This document shows positions 38,621 to 49,752 of a stretch of DNA of 64,000 bases, one piece after another (position 1 is the first letter of the stretch; every line of letters begins with the position of its first letter). The position numbers and the translations under genes are program-made. A model generated the notes under the pieces. It was given only the letters and a program-made list of their open reading frames with translations. It was not told the DNA's origin and did not search any database. The stretch covers positions 7,255,506 to 7,319,505 of the forward strand of contig CM037838.1 in assembly GCA_021234535.1 (NCBI GenBank), given 5' to 3'. The DNA comes from Stichopus chloronotus. Taxonomy: Eukaryota; Echinodermata; Holothuroidea; Aspidochirotida; Stichopodidae.

Positions 38621-39211
38621 AGCTGTAAGCTTCTTTTTTTTTTTTCAAAATCTTCAGGTTTTGAAATTTGACCTCCAGATTTTCTTTTGAGGTTTTCAAC
38701 ATTTTTCATTTCTGAGGTTAGCAAGTCTGGACTGACAAATGTTGATACTGAAAGGTGGCTTACTTTTGCAACAAGTTTCTCATTGTAATATTTTGTTTCT
38801 TGTTTATGTATTTGGTTGAAACTGGACATAGCCATGATTTATTGAGCAAGGGTCACAACAGGGCACAATTTCTGAATTCCAACCCTCTCTACTGGGACGT
38901 ATATGTATAAAACTTTATTCGAAAATTTTCTTCAGGGAGTGTGGGATGGGGGGGGGGGGGGGAGGAAGCGTGGCACAGCTCTATTGTGGGGAAGGACATG
39001 TGCCTTTTGCCTTCTCGCCACACCCTTAGCTACTCACTGGTTGGTACAAGGTCTATAATTTGGATCTCGTGGGTGTAGCACATGAAAGTTCATCTGTTTA
39101 AAAACAGAATGTCTTCTGTATGCATGTGCCAGACATATGTATCACACCTCTGTAATATGAGTGGTAGTATTGACTGTCTTTGAAATCCCTGCTTGTAGCT
39201 TTCAAGTGCAA

Positions 39212-39565
39212 TTAAAGGGAAATAAGGCGTTTGCTTTAGAGAAAACAACCATATTTTTAAAATTAATATTTGTGGACATAGAATGATAGATTATTCAAAA
39301 TAAGGAAGGACAGTAGCCTTCTTTTCAAGAATTAAGTCTCTTAATGATAGAAATTCAGCTATTTGTTACTCCTCAATAATTTGTTCACCCAAACTTTTCA
39401 AAATTTGAATGATGCATCTTCCGTGACTCATCACGTGCATAATGGTTTGAGGAGACGATAGGTTTTGTAGGTGTTTATTCATGAGATGCAATGGTTTAAC
39501 AGTGGTTACAGCTATTTCCTTTGTATGTCATTTTGGTTTATTCTAACTGGCCTATTTCCCTTTAA
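39212..39565 (+). mobile_element. 354-bp element with TTAA-type inverted termini (family M1)
   Basis: The left end TTAAAGGGAAATAAGGC (from 39212) and right end GCCTATTTCCCTTTAA (to 39565) are inverted repeats with one gap. TTAA at both outer edges fits the target duplication of piggyBac-like or similar TTAA-specific elements. It is non-coding. Relatives lie at 25351-25701 (inverted, full length) and 2271-2488 (partial). Confidence 0.75.
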
Positions 39566-40249
39566 GGTGGATTTTAATGTTAGCTTAACTGCAGCATTGT
39601 CCTTTGTGTAACATATGTGAATTTAATAAATGAAAATGGTTAACAAGATGGCAATCCACGGAGTTGCAAATCTCGTCCCTATAGTTTTGCATGCCAATTC
39701 TCCTGAAGTACGCTGAGCTGTTTATTTCATCAATGATTCAGATTGTTGCGGGAAAAAAGTGCTGAATATTCAAGTTCCTTAATAATATAGTACTGCAATG
39801 TACCGAGTGAGCGTCGGACGGTACAAATACCTACATGCGCGCACACACGTGCGTAGATATCGAGCGTGTATCAAAAGTATTTCCAGAAAACGTGTGACCA
39901 TCAGAGTGTTCCACATATCCGCACGCCCTGTCACTGTGAGTCCTTGGAGTGCCGTTAAAAAGGCATTATGAATGGATCAATATTTTCTTCACAGTGCGTA
40001 AACATCTCGAGTTCTTGAACAATTGTGCAGTAGATCTATATATGTATACTTTGTAAACAGATACTGAGTGAAGGTATTATCAACGCACGGGAAATGACAC
40101 TGCTACAAGACGTAAGCACTCGGCCCAGGACTTGTTGTATAGATTGAAATACCGTGTCACATTCATGGAAAGGCAAATATGTAAAGTTATGTTTGCACGA
40201 TGTACTACCACCACCTTACACTGTATCATGCATTACAGTAATCAGGAGC

Positions 40250-41000
40250 TTTGCTCTTGACCTATGACATCATGAGTCAGGCAGACACTGCCACACTGAG
40301 GCACCCACCCACCATGTTTGAAGTTCATGCGACTTACCACGTAGGAGGAGATCTTGACACACTTTTCCAGAGCATTTTCGCCGTTTTGAACGTAAACCAC
40401 TTGACCTTTGACCTCGTGACGTCCTCAGTATTTTCTAAACAGTTCTTGTATCCTTTACTGTCAGTATATGGTAGTTTTACTACCCTTAGGATATTCACTC
40501 ATAGAGAAATGCTAAAAATTTGTTTTTGTTTCATGACCTGTGACCCTTGACCCACGACGTCATATCAGCCTGGCGGACACTATACAACATACCCAGGCAC
40601 TTACCCACCAACTTGAACTACCCAACAAGTTTAAAGTTTATCTGACTTACCGTGCAGGAGGAGATAATGACACTTTTTTGGGCAATTTTGCTGATTTGAT
40701 CTTTAATCACATGACTTTTGATCTGGTGACGTCTTCAAGATTTTAAAAAAAAATCCTCGTATTGTCTACTTTCCATTTATGGTAGTTTTATAACTAGAGG
40801 GTATTCACACATTGAGATAACACTAAAAATGTGTTTTTCGTTTTCATGACCTTTAACCTATGACGTCATCGTTCAGGCGACCACTTCACCTCATAACCGG
40901 GCACCTATCCACCAAGTTTGATGGTTATCCGATTTACCGTCTAGGAAGAGATAGTGACACAAGTTTACACATACCCGTTTTGGGCGCCGATCTGGGACGG
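40250..41000. repeat. ~300-bp tandem repeat, three copies, with CRE-like and DR1 motifs
   Basis: Copies begin at about 40255, 40545 and 40852, each opening with a TTGACCYATGACRTCAT-like block. They share CA-GCACYTAYCCACCAAGTTT, TTACCGT-TAGGA-GAGAT--TGACAC and TATTCACWCATWGAGA. Copy 1 contains a perfect TGACCTTTGACCT (40402-40414). No coding role was seen, although open frames run through the units. Confidence 0.85.
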
Positions 41001-41171
41001 TTGTATACAAACCGTACAAACACACACACATTTGGACACCCTTCTCACCTCCCTAACCCCAGTGGGTAATCCCGGTCCATGCCATTTGCATACCATGAGG
41101 TACCCCCACATAAGGGCTACTGGCCCACCGAGTTTCGGTTGAATACTATATGGGGTAAAGTGGGGTACCAT

Positions 41172-41560
41172 TTAAAGCAGGATGCAGACTTTGAAGGAGC
41201 AAAAATAGCCTTCATTGTCTATTCTCCGTCATTCTCTTCCATTCGATGCCAATCTGGAAAATATCATCTATGATATGTTTCTTTCAGGAGAAATTTCATT
41301 CATTAGATTGTTAATTACGGCAGAAAGAAGAGTGATTTTTTTTCGAGTAAAAAGTTAGCAGAACCAGGCCCTGTAAATGTGCGGCTTTTCCGTGTGAAGG
41401 CCCCACAACAAAAACGAATTTGCTTCAGGAAATTAGGCTTCTTTTGAACAAATAGGCCATGCTACGGTAGTTTGTACATCTTTCAACTATACAAAATATA
41501 GCCAGTCTTTGGTGCACTTTTGACAAGTGCCAGTGCAGGAAAAACAGCATCCTGCTTTAA
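41172..41560. mobile_element. 389-bp element with perfect 14-bp TTAA-bounded inverted repeats
   Basis: TTAAAGCAGGATGC (41172-41185) and GCATCCTGCTTTAA (41547-41560) are exact inverted repeats. TTAA at both outer edges fits a TTAA-targeting DNA transposon. There is no coding capacity, so it reads as a non-autonomous (MITE-like) copy. It abuts the 40-41 kb tandem array. Confidence 0.78.
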
Positions 41561-42111
41561 GTGTCATTTTTCTGGCGACTTTAACCGCTCAAGTTAGTAC
41601 AATATCTCCTTCCTGTATAGGGCTACTACATAAGTATGGGTATAAGATAAACTGAATATTTTCTTGGATCCCTTCCCTTGTGTCACTTGACACTGGCACA
41701 TTAAACTAGGTCAGTGGTAGACTACTTCACGGTTGAAAAAAAAGGACAAATTGGCCGTGTGCCCAGAATTCGCGTGGATACTAATTTCTGAGATTTCACG
41801 CGAACGTTATAGGTCGCGTGCGCCTTATAAAGTTTTACTCCTCAGATGCACTCGCCCGTCAGTCGACGCACATAGTAGAGCGCCATGATTCGGGATATCT
41901 GTTTTTTTTTTTTAATGGAAATACGTAATTCACATGCCAGAGCCGCGTGTCTAGTCGAAGCTGGTGTTGGTATGTGTTGTAGTACACTGTAGATCCGTAG
42001 GCCTAGATCTGTCTTAGACAAGACAAATCTACAGATTTGCCTCATCTAGGACTCGCTATCTCTATACCGTACTACTTCACGTTCAGTGATGATTGGTTCA
42101 CCATATATAGC

Positions 42112-42454
42112 CTACCTCAAGAAAATGGTATTGAGTTCTACTAAGTGTAGTTTACATTGACATTCATAAATTTTAATAGCGTACAAGCTGTACGCAAGTG
42201 CGAGTCGGAATCCAAGCAGTCCTCCTGGTAGTAATGCAATGCGCCGGTCCGTGGGTAATTCACATCCGCTGTAAAGCTCTGGCACATTCTGGGTGAAACT
42301 CCATACCAAAGCATGAAAAATGCATAGGCAGTGACCAGTGCCCAGTACGCCATGATGGAAAGGCTCCACGGGGACATATGGTGGAAAGAGTGCAAATGTC
42401 ATGATGGGAAAAATGATTGTCATTGAACTTAGGTAATGAAAATCGGGCGATCAT
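42112..42454 (-). other. Possible exon of a small membrane protein, unrecognised
   Basis: One frame contains MAYWALVTAYAFFMLWYG, a plausible transmembrane segment, followed by a cysteine- and tyrosine-containing stretch. An overlapping frame is also hydrophobic. The frames conflict, no splice structure is clear and no family is recognised. It may be fortuitous. Confidence 0.2.
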
Positions 42455-42956
42455 AACCTCTGTTATTCACATGAACCTAACTCTAAACGTTACCCTGTTC
42501 ACGATCTCTGATTTGCTAAAATTGCGTCCGTGCCAATAATTACTAAAGCAGAAATAGTCTACATAAAAAAAAAAAAAAAATCCAGCATGTTTCATTCAAT
42601 CAAGAAGTACCGATCAACGATGCGTCCAAGTTCCAATAAACCTCGTAAACGTTAGCTTGTTCCTGTAATTAACAAGTATGTTTAATTTCAGCCTATCCTG
42701 TCTTACATTCCACAAACGAATTGGTCCATTCTGTCATAGCAAGATGCAATTTACCGCATTCAAGTTGGAGGAATGCCACGTACGGCACCCCACATTGATT
42801 AAAAATCTCATTCTATTTTTACACTATGGATGATTTTAGTTAAGTTTAGTTCTGAGAAAAAAGGATCTGGAGGGACAATTAAGTCCCCATCAAGGACCAT
42901 GAAAAAAGTACAAAAATCAAACCCGGTCACAAAACCTAAAGTACTTGTCCAGTGCA

Positions 42957-42993
42957 ATCGACGTGTAGGCCTAGTCCGTCCCTACACGTCGAT
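42957..42993. repeat. Perfect 13-bp inverted repeat, 11-nt loop
   Basis: ATCGACGTGTAGG (42957-42969) pairs exactly with CCTACACGTCGAT (42981-42993). The surroundings contain nothing recognised. Confidence 0.85.
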
Positions 42994-45900
42994 ATTCTAC
43001 ATACCTTTACTGAACTGTTTATGTCGAAAATTGAGGAATATGATGTTAGCAATTCCACGGTGAATCGTTGAAGAATAGTATTCTTCAAAGTAAACAGCAA
43101 ACTGGGAGGGATTTTGGTATTCATTGCATTGGTATGTGTATAACATATGGAAGAGATGAATGGAAATTTCCGTTGCTTGTTTACAAGTTACTGACGCGAT
43201 GGAATGTACGGGCGCGCAAGTACGGTTGCGAATATGTACACTTTGTGACAGGTGCGACGCCCTACGCGCATTCTTACCCTAGTCCAGCTAGCTCAGTGCA
43301 GTATAACAGTACAGGTGTTCTTTAGATCTGCGATATAGTTGCTGCGCGCACGTATGTTGGTCAGGCCGCAAATAACTGATAATCTGAGCCTATCCGTTAG
43401 GGATTTTCTACATTATGAGGCCTAAGTGTAGCAAAAAGAATCATACTGGTACATCATTTTTGGCAGAATTAACTGGGAATTGTGGAATACAGGATATTGT
43501 TGTAATCGTCACTGACTCGAATGTCGTCAAGATTCTAACAAGGTAAGGAAGACGAATTTATTGTAACTTCAAGTTACTGTGTACAATAGGCCTGACTGGC
43601 AGCTAACGCTAATTAGTACGAAATTATGGGCTAGCCTATATGGCTAAGCCTAGGGTAGCCTAGGCTAGGCCTGTTAAGACAGCACACCGTCAAATTTGAT
43701 TCAAATTTTAAGTTATTCTCAATCTTAAAATTGTGAAACTTAACTCGAACTTCACACATTGTGAGAATTTCATCAAACATAGCATTCAAGCGCAGGTTTG
43801 AAAGCAGGGCAGGCTGCATCAATCTTCGATCCGAAGGTGGGGGGAGGGGGGTTGAATGGAGAAAGGGGCAATTGCCCACCAAAAACATGCATAAATTGGG
43901 GAAAAAACTATCGTTTTGTCCCCTAATAATTATACGTTATTGATAGCCGTAACGTTAATACCTCACGTGACAGTGGTCTTTTCTTGATAGGCCTAATTCA
44001 CTCTTTCAAAGCCTGCAGTGCTCTAAGGCGCGCCCTGTATGCCTACCTGTCGAAAGCACTGCGCACTTCGCAAAAGTCGCTTTCCATTATTTCAGCCACT
44101 CACCTTGGCATCTCCGCGAAAGGGCTTTGCTTCAAGAACGCGTGGCCCTGTATTTAATTTGGTAGGTATGCCCGCCAGTCCGCCACCTGTCCACAGCGGA
44201 AATCTTACCCATGTTCAGAATGAAATATGTGGTTTTTTTATTTATTTATTTTTTTGTTGTTCTCTCTTCAGTATACTTGATTCAGATTGCCAATCTGAAG
44301 TGAAAGTAAGCAAAACTGAAAAGGAAAATAATTGCAGTTGAAGGAAAGCTGACGTTATGATTGTGTAACTTTGCCGTATTGTGTGTATAGTGTATGCATG
44401 TTTCTGTCAGTGTGAGAGTTTGTTTACTTGTCGGAAAATCCTCCCCCCCCCCCCTCCTCCATTCCCAAAATCAAATCTACGGCTCTGTTCCCTAGTGGAT
44501 GGACGCCTTAAAGCTGAAATATGAGTTGAAAATTTGTCATATATTTTGCCACTGAAAGTATAGGAGTATTGACTATAGGGTCCTACTATAAGAATGGATA
44601 TGAAATAGTAACTGACGGTGCAATACCCTGTTAAATCAGGCCCATGTGCTGCTTTGTCATCTTTTTCAGTGGGTGGGGGGACTTGATTTTTCCACAAATG
44701 GAACATTTTTCCTACAATTCCCAACAAATTAAAATTTAATATAATATGTTGCTAAGGTAGTCCTACTTTCACAGGCTGAGGGAAACTCCAGATCTTGTAG
44801 GGGGGGGGGGGTTCGTCCGACGGTCCGATCATCCTGAGCATCCTCCTTTCGCCGTCTCCGGATACTGGCCAGGTTAAAATCCCATCAATTAGTGTCTGTG
44901 ACATTATATGCTTACCTAAATGCATCTTGTCAATTTTCAAGCTATAGTCCTGTCACAAAGTTCGTCGTGATAGTTATCAAATCGAGACCGCTAATTTGAA
45001 AGAAAAAAAAATATTGTCAGTGTGGTGCGACTTACTTTATTTACTTTTATTTTAGTTTGTATATTGTGCAAGGAATCATGGTATGTCATCTGACCTTCTA
45101 ATTCATGGTTGGTTTTAATCTTCTGACTAGCTCGTAGAGGTAGCTCAGGCTTTGGTGTTCCTGACTCATCACTTATGTTGATTCGTTGATATACACATAT
45201 TAGCTGGATCTTGAAGCCTACGGATTGTAGCGTCTGTAATTTTTAATCTCCATTCGCACATCGATCAATGACTTCACTTTCCAAACCCAACTCAGGATCT
45301 GACTTCTTCAACTGCTCCTCTAGTTTGTATCCCCGTGGTTGCCTTAATTGTTACCGTACGCATGTCTCCCTTTGTCTTATAGATGTCGTCACGTTGGTTG
45401 GTCTCTGATTTGCCAAATTCATCTCACATTTGTCCATTCCATGCACCCGGCTGGCGCCCTCAAGTTCAGGCAGTTGGCTTACAATTATAACTTTTGCTCC
45501 TTTTTAGTTTCATACCGACAGGATTACACACATTTCTTGGTTTTCCAAAGCTCGTTTCAGAGCTCTTACGGCGGTGCATGTTCTTTAGTACGTTTTGCGT
45601 CTTCTCACGATTAAAATGATTCAAATTTGAAAACACTCATGAAACTGAGAGAATGCACCTTTAACAATGTAGGTTGGCCATTTTTGTGTTTAGTTTCCCA
45701 CCGTAAGAAGTCAGTGCTCGTTTCATTCTTTCAAGATGCAGTAACCACAACACTCTTAATTTGTCCATGATGTTCTGATTGCAGAGAGCAATACATTAAT
45801 TCATGTAACCATACGCAAGGTCCCCTTAAAATGCATTTTACTTGATCAACAACCCCTTGACGTATCAGCGTTGTTGCTCGATCGTGGTGTCCAGTAAAAC

Positions 45901-46396
45901 TAACTGACTGGACGTATTCCCTTGGATTAACTGGACCCTCTCAGTCACGCTGTAGATATAGTACCCCCCGTGGCGGACGAACTTTTTTCGCTCAGCTTAT
46001 CGCTACGAAAAAAGGTGGCAGCCACAGAGGCGCTACGTAGCTGGCTATGGATATAGCAGCCTTTTCTGCCAATTTCGTTCAACCATTTGTGTGTGTGGGG
46101 GGGGGGGGGGGGACTGTAAATGTTTACTCTTTTAATGGTGGTTCAACGATGATATGATCAGACGCATGACTTCCTTTGTTCAAGTTTTCTTTTTTACATT
46201 GCCAAAGTCTACAGATTTGACATGAATTTGTTAGTGTTAGGTACACTACTACTTATTCCAATCAATAACTGTATACCTGATGGAAGACGGCCGGGGGATA
46301 TTATCCGATGGAGGGATACAACGTACAGAATATACGTGGCATAGCTGGAGGGTAGGAAAGCCCACGAACTGAAACTGAATGGAGCTTACTGGCTAA

Positions 46397-46925
46397 CTTA
46401 TAGTCAATCAGTCAGTCAGTGAGTCAGTCGGTCACTTATGATCAGTCAGTGAATTTAGTCAGTGCATCATTCAGTGAGTCAGTCAGTAAGTGAATCAGTC
46501 AGACAATCAGTCAGTATGCCAGACAGATAGTCAGTGAATCAGTCAATCAATTACAAAAATCTGTATAAAAAACTATGAAAAATTTTAATACTTTGGATTG
46601 CTTTTATATGGAATATTTCAATCGCCTTCACTTTTTCAGACTCCGCATACTAACCTTTAAAAAAAGTCTTGCGATTGGTGGGAGCAAAACAAAATTTTTT
46701 TGTAGTAGTTTACATATACTGTTTAAGTGGGGCGCTAACGTACCCGATGAGTTTTGTCTGAAAACAAATCTTAGGTCACCTGGAATCTCAGTCAATCAAT
46801 TAATCATCAGTCAGTCCGGGACAATTCTGTCAGTCACCCAACCAGTCACTCCTGTCAGTGACTATTTGAGTCAGTCACATGTCAGTAAAGAGTCAGTCAG
46901 TAAGTCAGTCAACCAATCAGCCCAT
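46397..46925. repeat. Two AGTC/CAGT-type tetranucleotide arrays
   Basis: GTCAGTCAGTGAGTCAGTC-like repeats occupy about 46397-46545 and 46785-46925. A non-repetitive ~240-bp block separates them. The two halves look like one array split by an insertion or by decay. Confidence 0.85.
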
Positions 46926-47797
46926 CAGTTTCAGTTAGCGAGCTTTACAACCCAACCAGCTTGTAACATTTTCTGTACATTAAGTACAACTTCATCGGAC
47001 AAATTCCTCCGTCTATAGATTCACAATTGTTGAGTGGAATGAGTAGTAGTGTACGTCTTACGCCACTGTCAATTAGGCATCCTTCTTTTACTGTAGCTTA
47101 CAAACTTACATGGTGTTGTTATCATTTTGATACTGTATTAAGCCTCTGAATTTCAGAAGCAACTCACCCAACTCCTTTAAATACTGGTATTACTTTGTGT
47201 GCAACCTAGATATTACATATGTAAGCCTCTTGACCTGTATGAGATCAACCAACCACCTACATATCGGACAGCTGACGAGATAAAAGTGACATATTCAATA
47301 CAAATTTTGACTTCATCTACATCACTCCATGCAGTTACACTGTTTTCCTTTTCCCATTCAATTTTTAAGGATTCCTTCTGTTGCTCCTTCCTTTCGTGAG
47401 AGCTTTCCTAAATTGGTTCTCATCTGCTCGACAGCAAGTCATTTGTTCGAAACCATGCCTACTCTCTTTCCCAAGTCATCGATATAAATTGCAATTCACT
47501 GAGTTCTAACTTCCCTCAGGGAGAGTTGTATAAATATTTGCGCTCCATTTGTTTCGTTGAGAGCATAAATTTTGCCATCAACTATTCTTTTTTGATAACG
47601 TTTGAAGTGTTAGTTGGTCGCCACCACACTTTCAATATTTTTTCCGGTATCACTTCTAAATAGTCATTATTGTGAATTTAAGATATATAAAGGTAGACTT
47701 CATGGATGGAATAATTGTTATAGTTTCGGTCCAAATGTAAACTTTGTTCCCTGGCAGAGGTTTAATTGTGAATTGAAGTGTTCGAGATGGTGCTTCT

Positions 47798-49752
47798 TTA
47801 TCTCCCGTGCACAGACGAGAATAATGGTGCCGCACCACCCATTGGCCTGTGCGTGTGAACGTCGATCAACATGATTCGTTCATCTTTGGTCGGGACGAAC
47901 ACCATGAAGTAACTCTTAAATGTGTACAACAAAGCATCGGATATGTTTACATCTAGCTCAGCGACGTGGTATGCTAATGAGCTTTCATCCGTCTGAGGAT
48001 TAACGATATCCATTGGTAATCTCGTAGGTTGGTCCTCTTCTGGTAGCTCTAGTCCTATCTCTTGTAAGGAGCGAGGATGCTTTCCATGTCCCACCCGATT
48101 GAATAATCATCTTCGGTCACCATGGTAACCGCATTTAATGCTTCAATGGCGTTGAGGTACAGGTCGTGAGGATACAGCATCAGGTGTGTGGTATTGCCCT
48201 GTATGATGCATGTACGGATCATGCTTTCAACATTGGTATGAAGGCGTTCATCTCGAAGAGAAATTCCCGAATGGTACACATTTAAGTAGAAGGAGACACC
48301 CATGATAATATGGTTGATGGCACACGACATGATTTCTTGTCCTTCTTCTAAATAAAATGGTGGCTCTGGCTGAATCGCGAACTGGTGCAGACCTCATGGT
48401 GGGAAAAGCCAACCTCTCAGCCTGGTCGAACTGGTCTTAATTAACAGGAAGGAAGGTATGCGCTTCTCCATCGAACATCTTTTCTTCCTACAACGAAATA
48501 AACAGTGAAGATCTTAAGTTCAGTGTATCGGTATTTTGCCGTTCACTTCTTCCCATCCTCGTAACTAGTTTTCCACTAATAAGTTAAAGGGGCCACTCAT
48601 TGAGTTTGTTTACAAAATTCATGAAATTTTGTCACACCTGTTGAGAGTTACTCGTATGATGATGATGAATGGTCACACTAAGAGATTTTGAACATCTGAC
48701 ACGTAACTGAAGCAAAACCTAGCTAAGAGTGTAATTACCGATTTAAAGTCACCTATCGAGAATCTGAGACAAGGCACATTTTATCATTAGGTACTGAAAA
48801 CATCCAATACACGTCCACAAGAAAAACAAAAACAATTTCTCACATTTTCAGTAATTGCAGCAGTAGTTACATGACTAATGAGGGTTATTAGAGCATGGAA
48901 TGGCCTGCAATGGTTATGACAACATCGACTAGATAAAGCCCGTTAACAACCATCCTGCTCGTAAAAAAACATATTCAACAGCTTTCATTGGAACAATGAA
49001 TAATGTCTGTGATATCTGTTTCAATTGAAAAGATCTCTCTGTGATTGTATGACTCAAGTCAAAACTCCCAACCTGTTTGACCGTAAAATTCATTCTGATT
49101 GTCTAAATTGAAGTACATCAAAAGAGAAATACCTCCTCCTCTCTGAGAAATTGTTCTTCTGAGCCATCACTTGGATCTTCCTGCTCTTCAATCTTTTCTT
49201 CGCCCGGCTGTCCCTCTGGCTCGTTTTCGTCACCCTCATGAGCTTCCAGTTTCTGGTCCGACTTTTTCTCCGCCTCTTCGTCTGCTGACAAACTTTGTAC
49301 GTCAGAGCAAGTCTCCTTGTCTTCTGAAGTCGTAACCTCATCAGAGGGTAGCATGGAGTGGTCATCTTTTTGCGGAGTGAATTCGAAGCATTCGTCCAAG
49401 TCACTATCAAACTCACTGTCGCTCTTGTCGCAATCGTTGGTTGAATTAGCGACATTCACTCTAGTGAGTTCGTTGTAATATGACGGTGAGTATATCGATG
49501 GTTTTGGAGTGATGACTTGGGTGTCATTAATCATCAAGATATCATCTCGCAGATCAACTTTTACTGGTCTGTAATCAGTCAGTTTGTAAGTGATTCTGTC
49601 AGCTTCTCTCGTTTGCTTCGGAGGTCTTGGATGTGCCTTGCGGCTTGGAGAAGGAAACGTCTTGCAGGCATTTGCTTCTGCCGCTTCCGCCGGAATTGTT
49701 GGCTGTGGTTTTTGGCTGAGAGAGTCTACTTCTTGGATCCCATAAAGATATG
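47798..49752 (-). CDS. Unrecognised acidic multi-exon protein gene or pseudogene
   Basis: Upstream exon: about 49731-49133, open with no obvious ATG at its 5' end, so earlier exons are expected. It encodes a proline- and basic-rich part (SRKAHPRPPKQT, ADRITYKLTDYRPVKVDLRD), then a long Glu/Asp-rich tail, and ends at a donor GAG|GTATTT. Next exon: from 48381 after a CTGCACCAG acceptor, in matching phase, reading PFYLEEGQEIMSCAINHII and a globular domain to 48055. The frame then shifts by one near 48072 and continues through ELDVNISDALLYTFKSYFMV and LIDVHTHRPMGGAAP to a stop at 47798. A hydrophobic strand followed by D-x-H resembles the His half of papain-fold peptidases, but this is weak. It is either a real gene with an assembly indel or a young pseudogene. 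Confidence 0.5.

Larger units (their letters stand above)
36983..47655. other. Repeat-rich intergenic region between GTF2B and the unknown minus-strand gene
   Basis: Beyond the GTF2B 3' UTR no convincing gene was found. The region holds repeat family M2 copy 2, the element at 39212-39565, a ~300-bp tandem repeat at 40250-41000, the element at 41172-41560, a hairpin at 42957-42993, AGTC/CAGT tetranucleotide arrays at 46.4-46.9 kb, and G homopolymers at 38948-38962 and 46097-46112. Open frames near 42112-42454 (minus) and 42830-43063 (plus) are protein-like in places but unrecognised. Confidence 0.5.

Noticed and set aside
40251..41273. Several overlapping open frames in the tandem repeat at 40-41 kb
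   Set aside because: They follow the repeat period, are in different frames in different units and match no protein family.
43631..44341. Open frames near 43.6-44.3 kb on both strands
   Set aside because: They have low-complexity or unremarkable composition, no splice context and no recognised motif.
46575..47018. 147-codon open frame on the plus strand
   Set aside because: Its second half translates the AGTC/CAGT tetranucleotide array and the first half has no recognisable composition, so it is a repeat by-product.
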